Below are positions 24,488 to 31,978 of a stretch of DNA of 39,746 bases, piece after piece. The stretch's first letter is position 1, and each line of letters begins with the position of its first letter. The stretch is from assembly GCF_000485595.1 (NCBI RefSeq), contig NW_014577549.1, positions 173,515 through 213,260 on the forward strand, in the 5' to 3' direction. The position numbers and the translations under genes were made by a program. The DNA comes from Priapulus caudatus (Eukaryota; Priapulida; Priapulimorpha; Priapulimorphida; Priapulidae). Under the pieces are notes generated by a model, which saw only the letters and a program-made list of their open reading frames with translations, did not search any database and was not told the DNA's origin.

Positions 24488-26591
24488 TGCATTTATGCCC
24501 ACAGACCAGTGTGCTACTTTACTTAGTCCATGACATCGTTCGTACATGTATGCATCCTTTCACACGAACTTCAGCAAAAATAAACCGAAAGTGACAAGGT
24601 ACTTAGTATCTAGGACAAGCACTGGCGCTCACGTTTCTATAAGGCCAAAACAAAATATATGTGTGGTTACCGTTACATGCCGAAACAAAATAGGGTAGGT
24701 AGGTAGGGGAAACATTTTATTTTCTTAAAATATTTTACTTTCGAACCATGTCCGAAAGATGTGCGTTGTGCCTTTTGAAGCAGGAACTGTCGAATTCATA
24801 TTTATTTTATTTATTTTTTGACTAAAGAAAATTGACAATAAAATGTTTAGGGTCGCTGGGAAAAAATAGGGTCGGTCGGGAAACCGTAACCACACCTATA
24901 TTTTGTTTTGGCCTAACACAAAAAAGGTCACACCTGCGTCATTCACTCTCTTTGAGTCATACCAATAGCGGTACTAGAACGACACCGATGTACACCACAG
25001 GGCAACATTATGCTCACTTTCCCACTGCAGTGGTGGCGTGCACAAACCTGATAACATTCCACTCTGCCTAAACATAGCCCTGAAGAACCCGGGCAATAAC
25101 TCGCAGCCTCAGCACCAGAAGAAGCTACCACTAAAACTAACACTTTTTGCTTAACAAAGACAGCACCGAAAAGGACCTAAAGGGTAAATTAAGTGACATA
25201 TTCAAAATAGTTAACCTTTGCATTTATCAGTAGTGACAATGTAGCCAATGACATAGACCAATGACCTATAAGGGTCTAAATAGAATATGAAACCTGATAG
25301 CTCCCCCCACCGTGAAACTTTATGGCCTGACCAGTGATCCTGCGTATTTTAGTACTAGACCGATTATATCCCACGCAAAGGCTGGTGGCCCCAAGCACCT
25401 GTGCTACAGCTAATTTTAGCTCTTGGTGTATGTGACAGTCGTAGCATCGGCATTACAGATTATTGAACGATGTAAACACAGGTGAAATGAGCTAGAGAAT
25501 ATCAGAAGTAGATAATAGGGAAGGAGTGTGACTTCAATAAACAAGGGAAGTTCGTCATTTACTAGCCTTAGAATACCTACGATTTCCTACGCGTAACTCA
25601 ACCAACTTGAGCTCAAATGGTACACAGTACATTCGCCTAGCATCGTGCGAAATCATTTCCTCGTATACACCTGCAATCCGGAGATACAGACTAAAACGTA
25701 TGACACGATTCTCCATTCTGTTGCCAGCAAACCGAATGTATAACCTGCCTAACTTGAAACAATAGGCAGCTACTAACGACTCTTGCACACTCTTGTGCCC
25801 TCGGCGATGCAGTGTGGCTCGCTGGGAAATTGGAGCTGGAGCTGCTTATGATTGCGGTGGGCGTGCGTGCGTGGGGGGCATACCAGCTGTAAATAGGTCA
25901 AAGATTACATCGCCGAGTGTTGCGTCGATGTCCAATCTCCCAGCGAGCCACACCGCATTGCCGAGGGCACAAGACTGCGCAAGAGTCGTTAGTAGCTGCC
26001 TATTGTTTCAAGTTAGGCGGGTTATACATTCGGTTTGCTGGCAACAGAATGGAGAATCGTGTCGTAGGTTTTAGTCTGTATCTCCGGATTGCGGGTGTAT
26101 ACGAGGAAACAATTTCGCACGATGCTAGGCGAACGTACTGTGTACGATTTGAGCTCAAGTTGGTTGAGTTACACGTAGCAAATTATAGGTATTCTAAGGC
26201 TAGTAAATGACGAATTTCCCTTGTTTATTAAAGTCACACTCCTTCCCTATTATCTACTTCTGAAAATATATAGCACTTCAAATTCCATACTAATGATGTA
26301 GAAATGAAATTAGAAGCCAGTTGTAGGAAACATCACGTCTCACATGTCATACGTTTTGCACATGAAGTGTTTCTGACAATGGATCCCAAAACAACGCAAT
26401 CACAATTTGGTTTCTTCAAGTAATCGATTCAAGCGTCGTCGCCTTACCTCGCAAAAACACTTGCCCTCCATACACATGCCATGACCTGAACAGTTGTACA
26501 GGCACTGGTCGTAGGTGTGATCGCCCACAGCGCCCATGATTTCCAGACTTCGTTTGATCAGTCGATCCATCCTCGGACTAATCTTCCGCAG
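14974..26591 (-). CDS. EGF-like / seven-TM / RING-CH membrane protein (putative E3 ubiquitin ligase), 12 exons, 5' incomplete
   Basis: Joined exons: 26591-26448, 23221-23120, 22556-22419, 21855-21760, 20576-20430, 20055-19960, 19451-19294, 18572-18474, 18210-17863, 16978-16791, 16001-15767, 15163-14974. The model gives about 646 residues. An EGF-like module has Cys30, 34, 40, 45, 47 and 56. Seven hydrophobic segments follow (about 62-320). Then comes a cytosolic stretch, a complete RING-CH domain (Cys452-Cys502, C4HC3), and two more membrane helices (about 509-528 and 547-568). The predicted topology is EGF outside and RING-CH inside. RING-CH domains recruit E2 enzymes to ubiquitinate membrane proteins, as in MARCH ligases; the substrate here is unknown. 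The 7TM part resembles THH1/TOM1/TOM3-GPR137 proteins (QK..., [14 protein letters not shown]). Phases agree across exons 1-11 if one extra base in exon 9 is an error. The exon 11-12 join is one base out. No start codon or signal peptide was found. Confidence 0.8.
15218..15380. mobile_element. hAT-like MITE in the last intron
   Basis: Imperfect terminal inverted repeats (left GTGGTGTTGTCAATC, right GTGACATCACT) with an inner inverted pair around CGATCATCGGTTG. Flanked by TGCTCTCA (15210-15217) and AGCTCTCA (15381-15388), a 7-of-8 match of the 8-bp target duplication expected for hAT elements. No coding capacity. Confidence 0.65.
15510..15700. mobile_element. Short TIR element rich in TTCGCGAA words
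   Basis: Ends are TACTGTATACG at the left and CGTATACAGTA at the right, both followed inwards by TTTCGCG-type words that recur through the element. The whole is a near-palindromic 190-bp non-autonomous unit. Confidence 0.6.
15767..16001 (-). CDS. Exon with C-terminal two-helix hairpin
   Basis: Acceptor ATTTTGTCCAG, donor ATAG/GTGGCG, phase 0 to 1, 78 codons. Two hydrophobic helices ([37 protein letters not shown]) are separated by a short loop, as after the RING-CH in MARCH proteins. A fragment is duplicated at 16263-16300. Confidence 0.8.
16263..16300 (-). repeat. Intronic copy of an exon fragment
   Basis: About 36 bases (GTACTGCAGACAGATCAAAA and on through CCGATCAGT) repeat the exon segment at 15943-15978 that encodes part of the first C-terminal helix. 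The copy lies in the intron upstream of that exon. Confidence 0.75.
16791..16978 (-). CDS. RING-CH (RINGv) zinc domain exon
   Basis: Acceptor GTTTGGCAG, phase 1 in. The exon contains CWIC, then 14 residues, CGC, seven residues, H-x2-C (HHDC), 15 residues, and CKVC. All eight zinc ligands are present in the C4HC3 order, plus the Trp after the HxxC that is usual in RING-CH (LRRW). Donor ATG/GTTAGC at 16790 gives phase 0, which fits the next exon. The frame also stays open beyond it into an [15 protein letters not shown] tail, so intron retention would give a different C-terminus. Confidence 0.9.
17100..17645 (+). repeat. TTCAAGGAC minisatellite and dispersed units
   Basis: A 30-base unit (AAATTCAAGGAC, TTTTCAAGGAC, TCCCCTC) occurs at 17558-17587, 17588-17617 and partly to 17641. 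A 21-base relative with CATTTTCATG lies at 17475-17525, and further TTCAAGGACATTTTAT copies at 17115-17170. All are intronic. Confidence 0.8.
17863..18210 (-). CDS. Exon linking 7TM part to RING-CH, one-base frameshift
   Basis: Acceptor CTTCACAG/AAGG keeps phase 2, and donor GCTG/GTATGT gives phase 1. At 348 bases it is one base too long for these phases. The reading frame changes between about 17985 and 18040 (from the [10 protein letters not shown] frame to the [12 protein letters not shown] frame). One extra base, as error or mutation, explains both facts. The product is hydrophilic, acidic and basic, probably cytosolic. Confidence 0.75.
18300..18381 (-). repeat. Partial duplicate of the TM7 exon end
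   Basis: About 80 bases repeat 18432-18511 with a 132-base offset and few mismatches. The copy includes the last 39 or so exon bases and the GTAAGA donor, but no acceptor of its own. Confidence 0.8.
18474..18572 (-). CDS. Exon with TM7
   Basis: Acceptor CATCTTTGCAG, donor GCAG/GTAAGA, 99 bases, phase 2 to 2. Hydrophobic [12 protein letters not shown]. Its 3' end and donor are duplicated at 18300-18381. Confidence 0.75.
18716..18935 (-). mobile_element. Old inverted fragment of the dispersed repeat
   Basis: The reverse complement aligns with 13670-13935 of copy C (blocks TAACACCAAATATA, CTAACATGTCATAGAACACTCG, AATATGTGCACCGATCTGC, GCGTGATTTTT). An internal stretch of about 45 bases is missing. 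It shows that the family is dispersed beyond the palindrome. Confidence 0.7.
19294..19451 (-). CDS. Exon with TM6
   Basis: Acceptor TGTCGGTAG, donor AAAG/GTCAGT, phase 0 to 2. A polar loop ([15 protein letters not shown]) precedes a helix ([20 protein letters not shown]). Confidence 0.8.
19518..19861. mobile_element. TIR element with CAGGGTTC ends
   Basis: The left end CAGGGTTCATAGTAGT mirrors the right end CCCGCTACGAACCCTG. The interior is rich in ATAAGTACTTATAAG words. The 8-bp flanks (GTATGTGT, TGTGTATG) are similar but not identical. Probably a hAT-like MITE. Confidence 0.5.
19960..20055 (-). CDS. Exon with TM5
   Basis: Acceptor TGTGTTACAG, donor AGG/GTATGT, phase 0, 32 codons, almost entirely hydrophobic ([20 protein letters not shown]). 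Confidence 0.85.
20430..20576 (-). CDS. Exon with TM4 (5' part triplicated upstream)
   Basis: Acceptor TGTTCGCAG, donor CAG/GTGAGA, phase 0, 49 codons. It encodes [20 protein letters not shown], then the hydrophobic [18 protein letters not shown]. Two extra copies of the first 30 codons lie directly upstream (see repeat 20487-20829). Confidence 0.85.
20487..20829 (-). repeat. 114-bp partial-exon array, three copies
   Basis: Units start at 20487, 20601 and 20715, nearly identical, 114 bases each (38 codons). Each unit contains the intron end GTTGTCG...TTCGCAG and the first 30 codons of the TM4 exon. Only the unit nearest the exon continues into the rest of the exon and a donor. The minus frame is open through all three units. 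Confidence 0.9.
21760..21855 (-). CDS. Exon with TM3
   Basis: Acceptor CTGTTGCAG, donor GAG/GTGAGT, phase 0, 32 codons. The hydrophobic run [17 protein letters not shown] ends in ICLWAE, similar to the WAE motif of TOM1-type helix 3. Confidence 0.85.
22419..22556 (-). CDS. Exon with TM2
   Basis: Acceptor CCCTGCAG, donor AAA/GTAAGT, phase 0, 46 codons. [19 protein letters not shown] resembles the conserved second helix of THH1/TOM1/TOM3 and GPR137-like proteins, including the internal Arg. Confidence 0.85.
23120..23221 (-). CDS. Exon with last EGF cysteine and TM1
   Basis: Acceptor TTCAACAG, donor CTG/GTATGC, phase 0, 34 codons. FSGGTC completes the EGF module, then a hydrophobic segment ([17 protein letters not shown]) follows. 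Confidence 0.85.
23612..23770. mobile_element. Partial copy of the 26760-27067 hAT-like element
   Basis: It shares AGTGTTTC at its left end, GGTCTSTAAGGT, TTTCGAGGTCCTAGCAAAGTG and AAATGGTGCAATTTGGTGCA in the same order and orientation. The right end is not clear. Confidence 0.65.
24300..24484 (+). repeat. (GCAC)n then (CA)n microsatellite
   Basis: Tetranucleotide GCAC repeats with occasional ATGC or AGGC interruptions to about 24452, then about 16 CA dinucleotides. It lies in the large intron upstream of the TM1 exon. All frames over it are artefacts. Confidence 0.95.
24640..24916. mobile_element. TIR MITE with AGGCCAAAACAAAATAT ends
   Basis: Left AAGGCCAAAACAAAATATAT then GTGTGGTTACCGTT; right AACCGTAACCACACC then TATATTTTGTTTTGGCCT. 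The inverted repeats of about 35 bases are almost perfect. An inner pair (AAAATAGGGTAGGTAGG / AAAATAGGGTCGGTCGG) is in direct orientation. No coding capacity. Confidence 0.75.
25498..26272. mobile_element. Foldback transposon with long inverted arms, copy 2
   Basis: The left end TATCAGAAGTAGATAATAGG mirrors the right end CCTATTATCTACTTCTGA. The arms match for about 330 bases each, including the AAACAAGGGAA, CAACTTGAGCTC, ACACGATTCTCCATTCTG and GCAGCTACTAACGACTCTTG blocks, around a centre of about 120 bases (25830-25950). It is homologous to 6785-7678 in arms and centre. It lies in the intron between the two EGF exons. The two opposing frames near 25555-25788 and 25793-26210 are mirror images of the arms, not genes. 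Confidence 0.85.
26448..26591 (-). CDS. Exon with first five EGF cysteines
   Basis: Acceptor TTTGCTACAG, donor GAG/GTAAGG, phase 0 to 0, 48 codons. It carries C-x3-C-x5-C-x4-C-x-C ([11 protein letters not shown] and on), the teneurin-like spacing. The intron splits the EGF module before its last cysteine. Confidence 0.85.
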
Positions 26592-26759
26592 CTGTAGCAA
26601 AGAAGGTGGTTTAATTGAGATTCATGCTCCCACTGAAATTCTCCATCCCGTGGCATTTTTGTTAGCAACGAAAATGAAACGTAGATGTATTCGGGTCGCT
26701 AAGCCACAGAAGACGTTTCTAGATCAATCAGTGAAAGTACATTAGCTGGTACCATATGC

Positions 26760-27067
26760 AGTGTTTCCACAGGCCAAACAGGTCTGTAAGGTCGTAAATG
26801 TTTTTTTGATGTGTTTGCGCATTTCGAGGTCCTAGCAAAGTGCATGTCAACCAAGGCATGTCAACCAGGGGGGTCCGGGGGCATTCCCCCTCCAAACATT
26901 TTTTGAAAAAATGGTGCAATTTGGTGCATTCTAATCTAAGCTATTCCGAACACATTGTATGTGATTTTCGTCAGTGAGGCAGTGTTTTGGACAAATTTTT
27001 GTGTGGCGGCTGAGAATTTGAGCGAGGCAGCTACCACCTCGCTCGTGTCGATGCAGGGGAAACACTG
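26760..27067. mobile_element. hAT-like MITE
   Basis: Ends AGTGTTTCC and GGAAACACTG. Flanks CCATATGC (26752-26759) and CTATATGC (27068-27075) form an 8-bp target duplication with one mismatch. The interior contains a G-rich palindrome (GGGGGTCCGGGGGCATTCCC). A partial second copy lies at 23612-23770. Confidence 0.75.
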
Positions 27068-27584
27068 CTATATGCCACATCACCTTATTCAATCAATGAC
27101 ACTGGGCTTAATTAGCATACAATGCACAACCACTCTCCCTCGTGGAAACCTTAGTAGTTTTATACGTGTGGTATTTTCCTCTGGTATGCATGAACTGGGC
27201 ACTCACATTGGTAGAATAGCACACAAATGGAACACACTATACGGTTTGTATCACAGGACTGGCGGATGAAAGGGAGTGGAGAGACAAGCAAATAATTCAT
27301 GAACACATTCTTATATGGTTGCCCTGGTACACTGTTGTAAAGGGCATTTATTATATATACATTATAACAGTTCAATAACTTATGCAGCACTCAGTATATG
27401 ATGTCCACCAATCAAAGCATGAGAAATGAGTGCATCTAATAAGGTGTACATCTAATGTCATGTCAACAAACAATTTCATACCTAATATAGTGTGTAGCAA
27501 TGTAATGAATTAATTAGGATAAATGTTTAATGTCAGATTAAAATAAAACAATATTTATGCATTTGTATTATAAGTAGTATCAGT

Positions 27585-28012
27585 ATTACTCATGAGTCAA
27601 ACTACATGCAGCGCCCCCTTCGTACAACTCAGGATACCACTGCCACAAGACTGGTACAGGATACCACTGGTACTATTTTTCAAGTGGGCGGAGCTCCGGG
27701 TTAATCCAACAAATGGCAATCCAATAGCCGCGTATGATTTGAAAGTAGTAAATGGGCACACAATCTGCGCACTATTTCGTATCACTATTTTATCAAATTT
27801 TTCATAAAATACCATAATTGTTAAATTTTTAATATCTTTGCAACTTTTATTAGTACAAATCTTATTACATAGGATGTATGAGTAACCTAGCCGCTGTAAA
27901 ACTTGTGGTAAAAAAGCGTTAGAAATTCTCACGGAAATCTACTTACAAGTGGCAGTGGTGAATTGAGCCAGAGCGAGAGCGCCATCTGTTGTGGAGTTTG
28001 CTCATGAGTAAT
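27585..28012. mobile_element. Putative TIR element with ATTACTCATGAG ends
   Basis: The left end ATTACTCATGAGTCAAACTA and the right end TAGTTT-like GAGTTTGCTCATGAGTAAT are inverted, and both continue to a GCGCC word about 30 bases in. No target duplication is obvious. Confidence 0.5.
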
Positions 28013-28378
28013 AGCGATGCATTGCATTCTGGGTACACAAATGTATAAGCACACACTTACTCCCAATTACATTGCTGTGGAATCGGAGTTTTCCTAAGGA
28101 ACTTGCGAGACTTCTCAGGATAAAGTGTAGTGTACTTGTATCAAATAACAGAGTTATAATTCGAACAAGTGAATGAGGAGATACCAAAATGGACACAGTT
28201 GTTTGCTTCAGCTGTGATGGTGTAAAAAGAAGCAAGCGTTGCGCGAATTTGTGCTCGCGCTTTTCCACCAGCTCTATCTTTCTGCGAGTTTGTGCACAGT
28301 GGTGTGCGTGCGGTGAAAATGTGTGTTGCAGAAAAGCGTCTGCATTTACGTGGCATTATTCGTGAATAGATACATAAA

Positions 28379-28905
28379 GTACCCTGGTACTATCTAATAT
28401 GCCGGACCGTACCTCGCCTACTCCACTAACGAGTCTAGGGAGTCGCCTACGCCTACTCCCTAACCCTAAATTAAAGTTAAATCCTTCCCACGCCTTCATA
28501 CGCATAGCGTATAGCTACAGGCGCATGGGGCAGTGCCTATCTCCGTTTCAGTAACCCTGAGGCCCCGCAGCTGCTTTCACAGTAAATGCTACAGTAGGGG
28601 GTTAGTCCACTGTAGCACTGTGAGTTCATTGCCACACTCTATCTCTATTTGCTGAATGCTAAGCAGAGAAGCCATGTGTATAATTTTTTTTGTCTTTGGT
28701 ATGACCTGGCCGGGAGTTGAACCCCCAACCTCCACATATGAGGCGAGCATTCAACCATTGAGCCATCTCAGTGGTGATTCTTTAACCCTAACCCTATCAA
28801 ATAGTGACCAGGGTACGTTCCGGTATACCAGACCGTACCCAGGGTACGTTCCGGCATAGCTCTAGTACTATAGCCCGCGTACAGTGACTGCCGCAGGGCT
28901 ATAGA
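28379..28905 (-). mobile_element. tRNA-derived SINE head within an inverted-repeat context
   Basis: On the minus strand, TGGCTCAATGG (28765-28755) fits the tRNA A box and GGTTCAACTCC (28723-28713) fits the B box at the usual spacing, so this is a tRNA-like polymerase III promoter. A CCCTAACCCTAA-like run is adjacent. Flanking words GTACCCTGGTACTAT (28379) and ATAGTGACCAGGGTAC (28801) are inverted. A hairpin-like CTATAGCCC module follows at 28858-28905, related to 30160-30233. Confidence 0.55.
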
Positions 28906-30159
28906 ACATCTTGAACTAGATTTCGCAGCTGCACTAGCTCCCCAAAGTTCCCACGAAAAATCGCTCACAATTTAAAACGCAAAATGATCGGGCTTTTTAA
29001 CACTTAATCAGTTAATGACTTATCTATCTACGTGGACATCTCACCTATCTTTTTGAACACTTTCCACAACTTTACACTATGTATTTATGCATTTATTCCT
29101 CACAAGTCTTAGCACTACTTGCAATTCCGTTTGAAATCCTGTTGCGTACACGCGTTACGTCACCCGAAATGAATAGCTGCTGCCATGTATTTTGCCTACA
29201 CTTACAGGCTACATTTCGTACTACTACTACTAGTATTAATCATGTGATTATGAGGTTTACGACTGATAGTGATAACAAATATTGGCTTCTAAACTGTTCT
29301 ATTGTAAGATAATGGCTGTTCGCTTACCGTAAGAATGTAATACTGGTTGTAGTATTACATGTTGAAGAAAACATGGATATGCCATCGAAAACGAGACGAA
29401 GGAGTCATCCACACACGAAATACTTGCGACACTAGCGCCGTCGCTGCGATGACGTCACGACTTGTAAAGAAATTTAATAAAATAATGAGAGAATGCATGC
29501 AAAGCAAGATTTATAAATCTGTTAACTGTAAAATCATTGACGTATCGGCATTTTATTTGTAAAACTTAAAAAAAAAAAAATTAAATGCTGAAGCTAGACT
29601 TTTCCGTCAACTATCAATAGTCAATAGTCACTTGTTTTAGAGTTGCCATGGATTCAGTTATCAAAACAATTATGGATGAAACGAATGGTAATACTGGGAA
29701 TATTTACTGTATATGTTTTGACATTCACGTGCAGCTAACGCATTCCTCAATACTTTTAATGGAAATGCCTATCATATCTATAAACTTACGTAGAAGGAAA
29801 CTGCACCAAACTTAGTTATTGAGTCTGCCGAGTGTGTAATTTTAAAATTGTCTCGGCCGTCGCAAATTTCGAGGGGAATGTAACATTAACAATAACAATG
29901 TTAAAACCTAATTGAATCTCATGCACATCTTATTCTTAGTCTTACTCTTACTTTGTAAGTCAATATTTATACTCGGTTGCCTACCGAATTTGTGGATAAC
30001 ATCGTGTGCCTATCTCTGGGTTTATGCTCATTGTTATGATTATACGTACAATAATAATATTACTAATACTATTAGGATATTAATAATTATTAATATTATT
30101 GTCTATTGTCATTGTTGACAATGACAATATAATGATAATGTACGTATTGTAATTGGTAT
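28906..30159. other. AT-rich intergenic DNA, no supported gene
   Basis: The only gene-like sign is at 29648-29691: a strong start context GCCATGG, 13 codons (MDSVIKTIMDETN) and then a GTAATA donor. No continuing exon was found, and splicing it to the CIB1 exon gives an immediate stop. ATT-rich repeats lie at 30045-30130. Confidence 0.4.
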
Positions 30160-30233
30160 TAGCTCTAGTAACTATAGCCCACATACAGTTGCCAGTGGCA
30201 ATTGTACGCGGGCTATAGTTACTACTAGAGCTA
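30160..30233. repeat. 74-bp hairpin
   Basis: Arms TAGCTCTAGTAACTATAGCC and GGCTATAGTTACTACTAGAG pair around GCCAGTGGC. A half-length relative occurs at 28858-28905. Probably a minimal MITE. Confidence 0.7.
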
Positions 30234-30342
30234 TAGTAATACTATTACTAATAGTACTATTAATTGTATAGGCCTAATGAGTAATGTAAATGAGTACCGG
30301 TAATATATGGTACTCAGGGTTCTCCCCAGGATGAAATTGAAA

Positions 30343-30400
30343 CAGGGGAGGGAGAGGGGGAGGGGAGGGGGAGGGGAGGGGAAACTAGGGGGGTCCGGGG
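30343..30400 (+). repeat. G-rich tract, potential G-quadruplex
   Basis: More than four closely spaced runs of four to five G (GGGGAGGGGGAGGGGAGGGG and on), followed by GGGGGGTCCGGGGG. Confidence 0.7.
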
Positions 30401-30594
30401 GCCTGGTCGAATCACTGGCAGCAAGAACAAGTCCGCACCTGCAGCTATATACAACACACACGCATCTATTGACTATATATAACAACATTATATATAGGTA
30501 TATATAACTACTATAACAACTATATCTACTATAACAACTATAACTACTATAACAACTATATATAACGTTGTTAGCTCATCTGACATAGTCAGAT

Positions 30595-31000
30595 GCAGCT
30601 TGTAGAATCGCATGATCGTCCGTGCGTCCGTCCGTCCGTGCGTCCGTCTGTGCGTCCGTCAACAGTTGGGCACAAATCTTAACCGCTCGACGTACGGTCA
30701 CGATATTCGGGACGTGGGGGGGTAATCCGAAAACGAGTTGGGATGTCGAAGCTGGGGGTCAAAGGTCAAAGGTCAAGAGGTGTAAAATAAGGGGGAACAT
30801 TCACTCCTTAACTTAAGGTATAGGGAGGAAATGCAGAATAGCGGCACAAATCTAAACGGCTCGACCTAGGCTCGTGATAGTCGGTGTATAGCATCATGGT
30901 AGGAAAAGCCATCACTGTGCTGAAATTGGAGGTCACAGGTCAAAGGTCAATGGGCACAGGGCAGATTTTAGACATTTTCTGAGGACATGGTCTGACGGAG
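30595..31000. repeat. Dispersed repeat with (CGTC)n and GGTCAAAGGTCA words
   Basis: Impure CGTCCGTC repeats at 30618-30660 precede two related modules. Each has GGCACAAATCTNAACNGCTCGAC, then about 100 bases later GGTCAAAGGTCA (30769 and 30935 regions). The modules are tandem duplicates about 180 bases apart. No coding sequence. Confidence 0.5.
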
Positions 31001-31515
31001 CGATTGAAAAACTTTTTTGTTTCAGCGGTGACCTAGCATTTTTATGGCTTTATTAAAAGGACCATGAAATGTCCCTTCTGCTGACATGCGAAGAGTAAGT
31101 GTCGGATAACCTTTTGACCCTCAAGAGGAGGGTTAAACATGGATTTGTTGACTGTTAACAAAGGACTGAACTGCTTTTGCTATTAGAGCCCCCTCTCCCC
31201 ACCCTCCCCCTTCCCCCTCATTCGGGACACGCGAGGTTTCCCGAAGTTATAACACTTCGAGTGATTATGTTCATGCAGCAGTAAAATTGGGCGGCCCTCA
31301 TGCCGTCTCTATCAAATTTCATCCGTCTCATCCAAGAATAGGTTGTTCAAAAGACGGGTAGACGGGTCTCTGGTTAACACAGTGGACCCATCACAGGTTG
31401 GTTTATAACAAACAACAAGCTGCGGATCCACCTCGCAAGCTGGTGTAGGAATATGTGATCCGGATCAATAATCAACCCAAACAATAGCGTAGGCAGATAA
31501 AAAATTAATATTTAT
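31001..31515. other. No feature recognised
   Basis: Intergenic sequence upstream of the CIB1-like gene; a C-rich patch lies at 31190-31220. Confidence 0.35.
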
Positions 31516-31681
31516 TTTTCGGGGGCTACTTTTCAAGCTCACGTGCATGAAAATAGCACTCTGAAATTTGGTTTGCATTGAACTCTATGCAAATTTACGA
31601 GGGCTCTTTTTGGCATTTCCGGGGCTCTTTTTGGCATTTCGGGGGCTAAATCGCCCCGAGCCCCCGTGTATTTTTTTCACT
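31516..31681 (-). repeat. Interspersed repeat, inverted partner of 35293-35462
   Basis: The reverse complement matches 35293-35462: GTGAAAAAAATACACGGGGG, GGGGCGATTTAGCCCC, two tandem GAAATGCCAAAAAGAGCCCC units, and TGCAAACCAAATTT. The two copies face each other across CIB1 and the first three CCDC40 exons. Confidence 0.8.
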
Positions 31682-31801
31682 GAGCGTAGGATCACATGAT
31701 TCGTGTGATCAGGATCATATGATCTGCCCAAACAAACACACCCTAATCACAATGCATTACATCTATATATGTCATTTCAGGTTAACTGGCTCTGGAGTAC
31801 T

Positions 31802-31978
31802 ATGGGTGCTTCACACAGCATCTTCACCGAATCTGAACTCACTGATTATCAGAATCTCACTTACTTATCAAAAAGTGAGATCTTGCATGTACACAAGCGG
31901 TTTTGTCAAATGGGTAAAGGTTTCACCAAATACACCAAAGTCAAGAAAGATGTCGTCCTTCAACTGCCCGAGTTCAAG
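31802..31978 (+). CDS. CIB1: CIB1-like coding exon 1
   Basis: 59 codons from ATG to QLPEFK, where the family also has its NPF junction. The acceptor GTCATTTCAG at 31771-31780 shows that a non-coding 5' exon lies upstream; I did not find it. Confidence 0.88.

Noticed and set aside
25555-26210. Two similar opposing frames (77 and 97 codons) with related peptides
   Set aside because: They are the two inverted arms of the foldback element read on opposite strands.
29648-29691. Possible first exon starting in a strong GCCATGG context with a GTAATA donor
   Set aside because: Only 13 codons, no downstream partner, and an immediate stop if joined to the CIB1-like exon. Kept only as a note.
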